Source: a virus. From it: 21,272 bases of DNA. Shown one piece after another: positions 14,090-21,272 of this stretch. The position numbers were made by a program, and so were the translations under genes. A model generated the notes under the pieces. It had not been told where the DNA came from and did no database searches. It saw only the letters and a list, made by a program, of their open reading frames with translations. Where the stretch lies: IMG/VR virus record IMGVR_UViG_3300020141_000103, positions 1-21,272 of that record; one strand, 5' to 3'. Position 1 is the first letter of the stretch; the number at the start of each line of letters is the position of its first letter.

Positions 14090-14906
14090 TTAATTTCTTT
14101 ATAATTTCGTCAGTTAAGAATGTATCTTCCACATAATGGAATACTCCATATTGTTTAAAATTATTTAAGTACAATTCTTGAGTATCAGTAAAGTTAACTA
14201 ACAACTGACTAAAGCAGGATTCAGGGATAGGATCCCATCCTTGTAATGCTGGCTTCATATGCGTAAACGTAAACGGAGAGTTGGCATTTGTTATGATATC
14301 GTCAATACCTAAAATTTTAGCAGCAATCGATACTGTCACATCCATACTAAAAAACTTTTGAGAATTTTTAGGAGCAATATCATAATAAATTCGTTGCCAG
14401 TTATTAGTAATAAACTCTACTAATCTAAAAAATTCCAAGGCGCTGTCTGATTTTTTAAAATAAAACATGCCGCAGTATAAATTTGGCAAGGCATTTTCAA
14501 CAAACATTTTTCTGTAAGTAGTATCAGTTATTATGCGCTGTTTGTAATCAGTAACATGACTGGTGAAAAATAAATCTCTATCTTTAACCCAATTCCATGC
14601 TTGTTCAATATTATCTAAAACCAACATGTCAACATCTAATACAACAGTTTCATCGTAGGGACTAGCATGATATAATTTCCATCTATTCTCAACTTTCCAT
14701 TCGCTTGCACTAGCAGAGTCCCCAAACGGAATAGGAATAATTTTATCAAATACGGAAAGATATTGTTCAGGAACAACATCGTCAGTTACAAGACTAATAT
14801 TATTAATATTAGGTTGTGTTGCTTTAATACTCAACGCTAATACATACGCCTGACGTACATAATCAGTAGTATTGTTCTGCGCTATAACTAAGTAACCCTG
14901 TGTCAT
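14082..14906 (-). CDS. GT8-like glycosyltransferase
   Basis: A 274-aa protein beginning MTQGYLVIAQNNTTDYVRQA, with a SLVTDD segment near residue 38 and the DVD motif at 91-93 in ETVVLDVDMLVLDN. This order (small-residue N-terminal strand, T-D, then DxD about 50 residues later) fits GT-A fold retaining glycosyltransferases of the GT8 kind. A second block NLYCGMFYFKKSDSALEFF is shared with the paralog upstream. It overlaps that paralog by 4 bases. The sugar and acceptor are unknown; T4-like marine phages often carry such genes beside tail modules. Confidence 0.82.
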   Translation of the reverse strand: MTQGYLVIAQNNTTDYVRQAYVLALSIKATQPNINNISLVTDDVVPEQYLSVFDKIIPIPFGDSASASEWKVENRWKLYHASPYDETVVLDVDMLVLDNIEQAWNWVKDRDLFFTSHVTDYKQRIITDTTYRKMFVENALPNLYCGMFYFKKSDSALEFFRLVEFITNNWQRIYYDIAPKNSQKFFSMDVTVSIAAKILGIDDIITNANSPFTFTHMKPALQGWDPIPESCFSQLLVNFTDTQELYLNNFKQYGVFHYVEDTFLTDEIIKKLNV

Positions 14907-15736
14907 AAAACTGTCTCAATGTATCGAGTTAGACTATATTTGTTCATCACATGCATATCTAAGTTATTTGTTTTTGTAGCAACATACTCACCGGAATAGT
15001 TTTTCTTTTCTACTAAAAACTGTAATGCGCTATCTTTTATATCAACTAACACATCTCTATCTAGAGTGTAATTCATTTTGCCAGGCAAAGGTTTAACAAA
15101 TTCTTCTCCCATCATATGTATTGCTATACTAAATGCAAAATCATTTCTAAATACTACAGAATCGATATTATACAATGATCTATAATAACTCCAATTAGAC
15201 TTAATATATTTTACGATATTAAAGAACGCTTGGTTAGCTGTAGATTTTTTAAAGTAAAATGCCGTAGCCCAATAAAACGGAATAGAAGTTTGATTTAAAT
15301 ATTTGAAGCTACTATCATCTCTCCATTGAGCTAGATCAAAACTATCCTGATAAATTAAAAAATCATTGGCATTGTTCCATATTTTTGATAGTGTGTTACT
15401 ACTAATAATATAATCACTGTCAATTACTAATGTTTCGTCGTATGGTGTTAGATCATAACAATCAGATCTACTTAAATTTTTCCACGTTAATGTTTTAGAT
15501 GCTAGTGTACCGTCATAAAATTTCTTTGTTTGACTAGTATCTGCATTAATAGTTATGATTTTATCAAAGACAGTTTTAGCTGACGGCTGACTTTGTAGCA
15601 ACCAATCTTTACTGTCAGTAACAAGACTAACTGGGACGTTTAAGTATTGTTCTACTCGTTGAGCAGCATATAGTGAAATCTTTGCATAGTCAATTTCAGT
15701 ATTATTTTGTGCAAAAATTAATACACCACGTGTCAT
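14903..15736 (-). CDS. GT8-like glycosyltransferase, paralog
   Basis: A 277-aa protein starting MTRGVLIFAQNNTEIDYAK, nearly the same opening as the following gene. It has SLVTDS near residue 37, the DSD motif at 106-108 in DETLVIDSDYIISS, and TAFYFKKSTANQAFF, matching CGMFYFKKSDSALEFF in the paralog. The two therefore arose by duplication and diverged strongly elsewhere. It is very AT-rich. Coupled by 4-base overlaps on both sides, it lies in the operon that begins at 16080. Confidence 0.82.
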   Translation of the reverse strand: MTRGVLIFAQNNTEIDYAKISLYAAQRVEQYLNVPVSLVTDSKDWLLQSQPSAKTVFDKIITINADTSQTKKFYDGTLASKTLTWKNLSRSDCYDLTPYDETLVIDSDYIISSNTLSKIWNNANDFLIYQDSFDLAQWRDDSSFKYLNQTSIPFYWATAFYFKKSTANQAFFNIVKYIKSNWSYYRSLYNIDSVVFRNDFAFSIAIHMMGEEFVKPLPGKMNYTLDRDVLVDIKDSALQFLVEKKNYSGEYVATKTNNLDMHVMNKYSLTRYIETVL

Positions 15737-16080
15737 AGCTCGACTAATCCCTCAACACGGCGTTTTGATTTTATATCACCGTATTTGGCTAGATATGCAT
15801 TAGTAGCCAAGCCGTATACGTTTAGAATACTGTTAAGAAATTCTTTTAAATTTGTAATATTTAGAGGTATACTGTTGTCATCTAAAATAATCGACTCGGT
15901 ATTTCCAAGTTCAGTTAATGTGTGTACAAACACTATTAGTTCTCGAGAAACAGTAAAGCTCGATCCTTGGAAATAATATACTAGACTTTGTTTATATTCT
16001 TCTAGTGCAGTCTTTCTAAGATTGCTTAGTGTAGCCATAAAATTGGCTGTTTGAAATGCTTTTTCTATTCGTTCGTCCAC
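15733..16080 (-). CDS. 115-aa conserved-type phage protein, GTG start
   Basis: The first gene of the glycosyltransferase operon. The GTG at 16080 is preceded by a GGAGGT ribosome-binding site 4 bases upstream and a promoter 20 bases upstream. The protein is MDERIEKAFQTANFMATLSN followed by KTALEEYKQSLVYYFQGSSF, SRELIVFVHTLTELG and a C-terminal DIKSKRRVEGLVEL, largely helical. I recall close relatives in marine T4-like phages near tail genes. No enzymatic motif; possibly a structural or assembly factor. Confidence 0.82.
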   Translation of the reverse strand: MDERIEKAFQTANFMATLSNLRKTALEEYKQSLVYYFQGSSFTVSRELIVFVHTLTELGNTESIILDDNSIPLNITNLKEFLNSILNVYGLATNAYLAKYGDIKSKRRVEGLVEL

Positions 16081-16094
16081 AGGTACCTCCAGAG

Positions 16095-16119
16095 TAACTA
16101 CTATACTGTATAGTAGTTA
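16095..16119. repeat. 25-bp palindrome over the -10 box, probable operator
   Basis: Arms TAACTACTATA (16095-16105) and TATAGTAGTTA (16109-16119) are perfect 11-bp inverted repeats around CTG. The left arm contains the minus-strand -10 box (16105-16100), and the right arm lies inside the spacer, so a dimeric protein bound here would block RNA polymerase. No regulator gene is visible in the window. It could also form an RNA hairpin only if transcription started upstream. Confidence 0.6.
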
Positions 16120-16128
16120 TCTTGTCAA
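16100..16128 (-). promoter_or_regulatory. Sigma-70-type promoter for the glycosyltransferase operon
   Basis: On the minus strand TTGACA (16128-16123, 6 of 6) and TATAGT (16105-16100, 5 of 6) are spaced by 17 bases. Transcription would begin near 16093, just before the GGAGGT site and the GTG at 16080. It lies in the 60-bp gap between the tail genes and the 115-aa gene, so it can drive that operon separately from the late tail genes. Confidence 0.8.
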
Positions 16129-16140
16129 GAGGTATGGGGA

Positions 16141-17034
16141 TTAGAATCCTGACTGCGTAGCAGTTGGACTTGGCACAGATACGTTTGAGCCGCTTGGGCG
16201 GTATTGTGCAATAACGCTGTTTAATGTAGGTTGTACATCTTCGTCAGTTTGTGTGTCGCCGACGTCGTTATCTTGGAATTCGATTGTTAGGATAAGCTGC
16301 GTAGCAGTTTTTCTTGCTCGTATTAAATAAAGATTTTCAGCATAAGAACCCGACGGTGCTGCTTTTTGTCCGATAACCTGATTAGATGCAGTTAGATCAT
16401 CGTAACCTATTCCGGAACCTGTTGCACTAGAACCAGTATAGGTAGTTGAAGTATAGTCCATTACAAATTCACCCATTTGAGTAAACATAGTATTCCATGT
16501 ATTATTCTTACTTGTACCAGTTGTAATATTTGCCGAAATTCTAATCTTTCCGCCAGCATTAAAATAATACCGTGGGTGATTGGCATCTGAGAAAGTAATA
16601 GTTACAGTGTTAGTAAGTGTTCCGTTCCACGAAGAGCTACGTGTACCAGTAACTAATCCTTCAGCAGAAAATTGTCCGCCTACTGCATCAGTATCAATTG
16701 TTCGTTGATTAGAACTAATTGTAGTAGCAAACGAACTAAATTGTGCTCGTAGTGATTCAGTAATTGTTAATCCACTAGCAGGTAATAATAAGTTTCTACC
16801 ATCCGTTGCAGATGAAGATCCTACAGCCGATCCTATTTGATGTTGTCTTGCTTTTACCATATCAGTGCGCAAGTTAAGCCATTGAACTGCTGTAATAGTC
16901 GCACCTTGACTTACATCAGATGATGCTAACGTTTGGCCGTACCCGCCAGTACCTGTACCCATTACAGAATCAACCACTGTCCTAATGGAATTGTAATCGG
17001 TATTCTGTATTAATTGACCTTGACCTGCTGCCAT
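16141..17034 (-). CDS. Tail-associated structural-like protein
   Basis: A 297-aa protein rich in Thr, Ser, Gly and Asn with few charges, as in virion fibre and decoration proteins. It opens with GQLIQNTDYNSIRTVVDSVM, then GGYGQTLASSDVS and ITAVQWLNLRTDMVKARQHQ, a block I recall at the start of putative tail fibre or structural proteins of marine T4-like phages. The remainder is beta-rich (VTITFSDANHPRYYFNAGG) and ends in a Pro/Ser tail. It has an AAGGAA ribosome-binding site and follows the collar-linked genes by 9 bases. Its exact location in the tail is unknown. Confidence 0.8.
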   Translation of the reverse strand: MAAGQGQLIQNTDYNSIRTVVDSVMGTGTGGYGQTLASSDVSQGATITAVQWLNLRTDMVKARQHQIGSAVGSSSATDGRNLLLPASGLTITESLRAQFSSFATTISSNQRTIDTDAVGGQFSAEGLVTGTRSSSWNGTLTNTVTITFSDANHPRYYFNAGGKIRISANITTGTSKNNTWNTMFTQMGEFVMDYTSTTYTGSSATGSGIGYDDLTASNQVIGQKAAPSGSYAENLYLIRARKTATQLILTIEFQDNDVGDTQTDEDVQPTLNSVIAQYRPSGSNVSVPSPTATQSGF

Positions 17035-17043
17035 GTTTTTTCC

Positions 17044-18183
17044 TTATAGTACCAATGCTTCGATTGTTTTCGGACTTTCATCGTCACTAGATTCTAGTGC
17101 AACTGCAAATACACCGCTTGCGTGTGGAACTGCTTTCATAGCACATCCGTCATTTGCTGCAATTAACTCGTCGCCTTTGTTAACGCGGCCAATTACTTTA
17201 ACTGGAACACGCCCTTTAAGTGCAATATATGTGCCGCCTTCTAATTCGCTATTCATTTTAAATGCCGGATTTGTACTTACAACTCCAATAGCACGTTTAC
17301 CCCATGTAGATGCGGTAACTTCTTTATCACCGCCAATCATAACAACTGTACCTGGAGCATATTCTGCATCTGCTAGATATTTTTCTGCCAAGTCAGCAAA
17401 TTGTGCGCTGGACGCAACTCCACGAAATATTGTAGCATATATGTCGCCTGCGCTATCTCGAGCTGCTAATGTATTTGCAGTGTTAGCAGTAGTTGCTAAT
17501 CTATAACTGCCGTCAACTTTAGTTGAATCAGCTTTTAAAGAATTACTTGCAGTACCCCAAAAACGATGTGTTGTTGAAGTAACCCCAGTCGATGGAGTAT
17601 TAGCTAGTGTAGTACCTTTCTTAATGTCAGCAAAACCAATAATTTCATTGACTCCGCTATCAAGTGTAAATTCATCTGAAGAAATAATCTGCACCGTTGC
17701 ATCATCTACAACAGCTTCAATAATTGCATGAGGATCACCATTTACGTCAATAACAGTTCTTGACTTTAATTCTGTCGCGCCTAGTCCAGCAGCAGTTTGT
17801 GGGCCAATTAATACAAATTCGCCACTGGCTGCTTTGGCATATAATTGATTATTAGTGCTATCAAACCAGAAATCACCTGTAGATAATCCAGTTGGCTCTC
17901 CTCCGCCGATTTCTGCGCCACCAGTAGTTCTCCAATTATTGTTTTTATCAAAGAACTTTAATTTATTAGTAAAACTGTCAAACCAAATTTGGCCACTTAT
18001 AGGGCGAGGAGGTGCAGATGTGCTAGAGAAATGTTCCAGCATATGCAAGAAATTCTCATTTTGTACTTCACCGTAACCAGCATAATTCTTGCCGACTAAT
18101 TTAATATCGAAAGTACTGTTAATTGTACCGTCTTCTACTACTACTGGTGATGTACCACTATATCTATCAATATTATATGGCAT
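17044..18183 (-). CDS. Tail fibre-like protein with shared GQIWFD module
   Basis: A 379-aa protein. Its N-terminus (DIKLVGKNYAGYGEVQNENF, then PISGQIWFDSFTNKLKFFD and STGDFWFDSTNNQLY) matches the N-termini of the next two tail genes upstream, a module of about 170 residues also including VIDVNGDPHAII and a HRFWGTASN string. The C-terminal half has FADLAEKYLADAEYAPGTVV and ends with a beta-rich domain (KGRVPVKVIGRVNKGDELIA). The ADLAEKY string recurs in phage tail proteins. It probably builds a fibre or baseplate-attached part of the tail. The gene starts 57 bases after the upstream gene ends. Confidence 0.82.
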   Translation of the reverse strand: MPYNIDRYSGTSPVVVEDGTINSTFDIKLVGKNYAGYGEVQNENFLHMLEHFSSTSAPPRPISGQIWFDSFTNKLKFFDKNNNWRTTGGAEIGGGEPTGLSTGDFWFDSTNNQLYAKAASGEFVLIGPQTAAGLGATELKSRTVIDVNGDPHAIIEAVVDDATVQIISSDEFTLDSGVNEIIGFADIKKGTTLANTPSTGVTSTTHRFWGTASNSLKADSTKVDGSYRLATTANTANTLAARDSAGDIYATIFRGVASSAQFADLAEKYLADAEYAPGTVVMIGGDKEVTASTWGKRAIGVVSTNPAFKMNSELEGGTYIALKGRVPVKVIGRVNKGDELIAANDGCAMKAVPHASGVFAVALESSDDESPKTIEALVL

Positions 18184-18203
18184 TCCGTTCTACCCCTTAA
18201 CTT

Positions 18204-18215
18204 ATTATATTTAGT
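18204..18215 (-). promoter_or_regulatory. Weak promoter-like sequence before the 379-aa tail gene
   Basis: In the 57-bp gap the minus strand reads ACTAAATATAAT. It includes a perfect TATAAT, but no -35-like hexamer sits 17 bases upstream (GATATC there). ACTAAATA is also one or two mismatches from the T4 late element TATAAATA. Either reading is weak, though a late promoter would fit a structural gene. AT-richness alone could produce it. Confidence 0.25.
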
Positions 18216-18240
18216 TTAAAATACATGATATCTATTCTGC

Positions 18241-19332
18241 TCAATGTAAATCAACCCACACACCTGCTGCATAGGTCTGCACAGTGTCTGTTGTGGTGTT
18301 ATATATTAATTCACCGTTGTTTGCAGAAGTTAATGTTCTTGCATCTCTCTCAGCATCACTATACTGAGGCAATTTAAATTGTGTAGTAGCTCTAAAGCTA
18401 CCTGTAACATCTAGCGTATAGCTAGGAGAATCGTTAAAAATGCCCACACGCTGAGTAAGACTCTTAACTGTAATTGCATCCTTAGTTCCGCCACTATTTT
18501 TAACTCTAATCTTGTAATCTTGACCAGAATTATTACTAGTAATAGTAAGTGCGGCAGAAGTAGCGGCAATTTCAAAGTTCTGATTAGCACCCAATATTAA
18601 AGGAAGCGCATTCTGAATAGTAAGTGTTCCAACTGAACTATTATCGTCTGTTCTGCTCATAAATGCATCAGCATTTTTTAAGGCACCTTGCGAGTCGGCT
18701 AGTGTATCTGCTGAACTTGCTCTAACATTAAACTTCATTCCGGATAATATACCAGCAGTAAATCCAGGCTTAATTGTATCAGTAAATCCTGGAATTGCTA
18801 CTTTTGGTGTAAACGCAGTAGTGCTCTTACTAAAAATACCTAAAAGCATATTAGATACCCATAGATAAACAACATGCTGTAGACTATTATTAGTATCATA
18901 TAAAGATACTACTTCAACTCCTGATTTGCCCTGACTGTCATTCCAAATCTTGCTAGCTTCGTATCTATTGTTGGCACTAGTATAAAAATATAAACGATTT
19001 TCTAAACTATCAATCCACATATCGCCTTGTACTACATTACGTGGAGCAGTACCCTGCACAATTGGACCGCTACCGATTCGGAATCCGTTGCCGTCATATA
19101 CTTTTAATCTATTAGTTGCGGTGTCAAACCATATCTGGCCAGTAATAGGACTGTTAGGCTCTGAGGTATTTGCAAAATTTTCTAGTAATTTTACTAAATT
19201 TTCGTTAAAAAATTCACCGTAGCCTGCTACGTTTTTACCAATAAGTGTAAGATCTGTAGTAACTTGATCAACGGAACTATCAACTATCTCTGCTAGTAAT
19301 GTGCCGTCTGTTTTATTAATTTTATAAGTCAT
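18241..19332 (-). CDS. Tail fibre-like protein, second copy of the module
   Basis: A 363-aa protein with the shared N-terminal module: LTLIGKNVAGYGEFFNENLV, PITGQIWFDTATNRLKVYDG, VQGDMWIDSLENRLYFYTS, VVSLYDTNNSLQHVVYLW and SKSTTAFTPKVAIPGFTD. Beyond about residue 215 it becomes a beta-rich Asn/Thr/Ser fibre-like region (TLTIQNALPLILGANQNFEI), and near the C-terminus has SPSYTLDVTGSFRATTQF, a repeat type seen in fibres with C-terminal chaperone or trimerisation domains, although no such peptidase domain is visible. The start codon overlaps the upstream gene's stop by 1 base. Confidence 0.83.
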   Translation of the reverse strand: MTYKINKTDGTLLAEIVDSSVDQVTTDLTLIGKNVAGYGEFFNENLVKLLENFANTSEPNSPITGQIWFDTATNRLKVYDGNGFRIGSGPIVQGTAPRNVVQGDMWIDSLENRLYFYTSANNRYEASKIWNDSQGKSGVEVVSLYDTNNSLQHVVYLWVSNMLLGIFSKSTTAFTPKVAIPGFTDTIKPGFTAGILSGMKFNVRASSADTLADSQGALKNADAFMSRTDDNSSVGTLTIQNALPLILGANQNFEIAATSAALTITSNNSGQDYKIRVKNSGGTKDAITVKSLTQRVGIFNDSPSYTLDVTGSFRATTQFKLPQYSDAERDARTLTSANNGELIYNTTTDTVQTYAAGVWVDLH

Positions 19333-21272
19333 TATTCGATCCTACCAGTAAAGATTATGTAGTTAATTGTTAAGTAAGGATTCATAACGTTCATCGGTAC
19401 GTCAATCTGAGTAGACAATACATTACCAGCTGATGGTAGCAATCTTGAAAATCCTTCAGTTAATTGTGACTCTCGGCCTACTGCATTAGTATCTGTAATA
19501 TCTACAGATCCTGTAGTATCAACTGTAGCAGCATAAAACTGTGTGCCATTATCTCCAGTTAAATCATGAGTATGTTCAGGTAAGTTTTTAGTTAAAATAG
19601 TTTTTTCTTCGTTACCGCTGTACAAGCCCTCAGTGTCGGCCGTTACATCAGTGACTCGATTGGCAGCAGAATTAACAGTAGTTCCGGCCGTTGCGCCATC
19701 GGGTAGTAATGGAACTGCTATTCCATTATTCATAGAGTCCTTACCCAAAGGAAAACGTCCTCTTAGGTCTGGTAATCTAAATGTAGCAAGTCCAATATAT
19801 GGTTCAGGACCTTTATATGTATTTCCTAAAACTGAAAATAGTTCAGGATACATACTAATTAACACTTCAGCCCCGTCACATAACAAATATCCGTTAGGCA
19901 AAGATGTACCTGCAAATGACATCATTGATCCAATCGGCACTGTAGCCACGTTAGCTAAAAAAGTTGTCTTTGTAATTTTTCTTAAACCGCTGCCAAGGCC
20001 AATACCAGCCCTGTTAATTAAAATTTCGTCGCCAGCTAATGAGTCATATGCTTGATCTTTAGCAGCAATAACGTCAGGACTCAGTGCAGTAATAAATGTA
20101 GCAGGGTCGCCGGCACCGTTAAAGTTTATAGTATTACTAGTAATATCACCCGTTAACTCAAAAGGTATAGCGGTAGTTAGTCTTGATGCAGTTCCAGTAA
20201 CAGAGCCGTTAAATGATCCGTTAAATTCTCCGTAGAATTGTGTTTCGCCTGCTATGCCTACTGTGTTTGCATATATTCTTTTAAATCTTGCGCTGTTAGT
20301 ACCTAAATCATAAAGGTTATTTGAGGCAGGTGAAATTCTATTAGTTGTCATATCACCTGATATGACAGCACCTACTCCAACACGAAGAGTTTTTGCAATG
20401 CTTGCTCCGCCAGCAGTTGTTATACTACCATTAGTTAAATTAGTCGATTCTGTTACTGATGTAACTATTATTCCATCACTAACTTTAATTTTACCATTTA
20501 TATCCAACGCCTCTGTTGGATTTGTTTTGTTTAATCCAACTGTTGTTCCTGTAATAGTTAATACATCTTGTTCAGTACCACTTTGATTAACTCTAATATA
20601 AATGCTTGATCCTTCTGTCTTATTATTAAGTACAGTTGCACCATTTATCGTATTGGTTAATGAAGTATTTAAATCTGCACCAATTACTAATCCAGTATTA
20701 TTTCTAATGTTGATACCAAAATTAGTAGTATTAGCAATATCAGTTCTTAAAAAGCTGTTTGCATCTAATCCTTCTGCAAAGCCTGAGACTACTAATTTAG
20801 TTGCCTTATCTGCTGTTCCCCAAAATTTATTTAGAACAACGCCGTCAAGATCAAAGTCTTTAGTTGATAAATTAATTCCCTGATTAATCTCTAAAAACCC
20901 GTCAACTGCTGCTTTAGGTACAAATCCATCTTTACTTATAATTGCAACCGTTTGCCCGCTTACAATAAAACTTAAAATGGTATGTTGTACATTTAATGTA
21001 TCATAGATTGTTTCAACTTTTGGACCTGACTGTGCGCCTTCACTAAATTGAGGACCAACAAGTATCCAGTTAGATCCCGACCACAAATATAGCTGTTGAT
21101 TTGAGGTGTCTACCCATAAATCTCCAATAACAGCAGTAGTCGGGCGTACTAATTTTTTAGTGACATTGCCTGCTGCAACCCATCCGGTACCATCCCATAC
21201 TTTTAATTGCGGTTGTGCCGGGTTATTAATTATGTTAGTATCATACCATAACTGACCTATTACAGGGTTAGC
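19332..21272 (-). CDS. Tail fibre protein with collar domain, 5' end cut by window edge
   Basis: The reading frame stays open to the right edge, so at least 646 residues are present and the start is outside; a TTG at 21086 is internal. The visible N-terminal part holds NPVIGQLWYDT, LKVWDGTGWVAAG and VIGDLWVDTSNQQLYLW, then VETIYDTLNVQHTI, KDGFVPKAAVDGF and LNKFWGTADKATKL, the same module as the two genes below. A fibre region with FGINIRNNTGLVIGADLNTS and LDINGKIKVSDG follows. Near the C-terminus is a phage collar domain (PF07484 type): GSMMSFAGTSLPNGYLLCDG, FSVLGNTY and FRLPDLRGRFPLGKD (coded about 19735-19945). The last part has a PEHTHDL string. It is likely a short or side tail fibre. Confidence 0.87.
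   Translation of the reverse strand, partial: ANPVIGQLWYDTNIINNPAQPQLKVWDGTGWVAAGNVTKKLVRPTTAVIGDLWVDTSNQQLYLWSGSNWILVGPQFSEGAQSGPKVETIYDTLNVQHTILSFIVSGQTVAIISKDGFVPKAAVDGFLEINQGINLSTKDFDLDGVVLNKFWGTADKATKLVVSGFAEGLDANSFLRTDIANTTNFGINIRNNTGLVIGADLNTSLTNTINGATVLNNKTEGSSIYIRVNQSGTEQDVLTITGTTVGLNKTNPTEALDINGKIKVSDGIIVTSVTESTNLTNGSITTAGGASIAKTLRVGVGAVISGDMTTNRISPASNNLYDLGTNSARFKRIYANTVGIAGETQFYGEFNGSFNGSVTGTASRLTTAIPFELTGDITSNTINFNGAGDPATFITALSPDVIAAKDQAYDSLAGDEILINRAGIGLGSGLRKITKTTFLANVATVPIGSMMSFAGTSLPNGYLLCDGAEVLISMYPELFSVLGNTYKGPEPYIGLATFRLPDLRGRFPLGKDSMNNGIAVPLLPDGATAGTTVNSAANRVTDVTADTEGLYSGNEEKTILTKNLPEHTHDLTGDNGTQFYAATVDTTGSVDITDTNAVGRESQLTEGFSRLLPSAGNVLSTQIDVPMNVMNPYLTINYIIFTGRIE

Noticed and set aside
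17033-17506. 157-aa plus-strand ORF antisense to the 379-aa tail gene
   Set aside because: It lies wholly opposite a convincing tail protein with family motifs, has no ribosome-binding site and low-complexity sequence typical of an antisense shadow.
19633-20055. 140-aa plus-strand ORF opposite the collar domain
   Set aside because: Antisense to a domain with recognisable collar motifs; no promoter or ribosome-binding site, so treated as a shadow.
1-21272. tRNA genes, CRISPR arrays, integrase or insertion sequences
   Set aside because: Looked for and not seen: no cloverleaf-like GTTCRA stretches in gaps, no regularly spaced repeats, and coding density leaves almost no free DNA.

Overview
The window reads as a piece of a large tailed-phage genome, most likely a marine T4-like myovirus (pelagiphage or cyanophage type). 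The grounds are gene content and style: tightly packed, AT-rich, mostly overlapping ORFs, several small proteins that look like familiar hypotheticals of marine T4-like phages, a FolE/QueE/ThyX metabolic set, a MoxR-type ATPase with a VWA partner, and tail proteins ending in a phage collar domain. Family resemblance is from memory; no search was run. The host is not determined, but near-perfect sigma-70 promoters suggest an ordinary bacterial RNA polymerase.

Plus-strand block, 1 to 11516 (metabolism, nucleic-acid processing, small proteins). It opens inside folE (GTP cyclohydrolase I). Two very acidic paralogous proteins flank a 57-aa membrane microprotein, then come small hypotheticals, queE (7-carboxy-7-deazaguanine synthase), a coiled-coil-like protein, a 5'-3' exonuclease of the T4 RNase H/FEN type, and five small hypotheticals. 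A MoxR-like AAA ATPase (5889-6986) and a metallopeptidase-like/VWA protein (7064-8233) follow, each with its own consensus promoter. The block ends with a possible SAM-methyltransferase-like protein, four hypotheticals, a 2-oxoglutarate/Fe(II) oxygenase and thyX.

Minus-strand block, 21272 down to 11444. The tail genes come first in transcription order: a truncated collar-domain tail protein, two more proteins sharing its N-terminal module, and a further structural-like protein. After a 60-bp gap holding a minus-strand sigma-70 promoter and a 25-bp palindrome comes a second operon: a small conserved protein, two paralogous GT8-like glycosyltransferases, a protein of unknown role, and two paralogous GT-A-like glycosyltransferases. 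The last of these runs 73 bp into the 3' end of thyX from the opposite strand.

How it may fit together (inference): FolE and QueE feed the preQ0/deazaguanine pathway, used by phages for DNA modification or tRNA queuosine. ThyX and the exonuclease serve nucleotide supply and replication. The ATPase/VWA pair is probably a remodelling or metal-dependent machine with an unknown phage target. The glycosyltransferases may decorate DNA, virion or host surface. The most unusual signals are regulatory: a UUCG hairpin filling the -35/-10 spacer of the VWA promoter, a palindrome over the -10 of the glycosyltransferase promoter, and a hairpin whose loop carries a Shine-Dalgarno sequence. No tRNA, CRISPR array, integrase or insertion sequence was seen.
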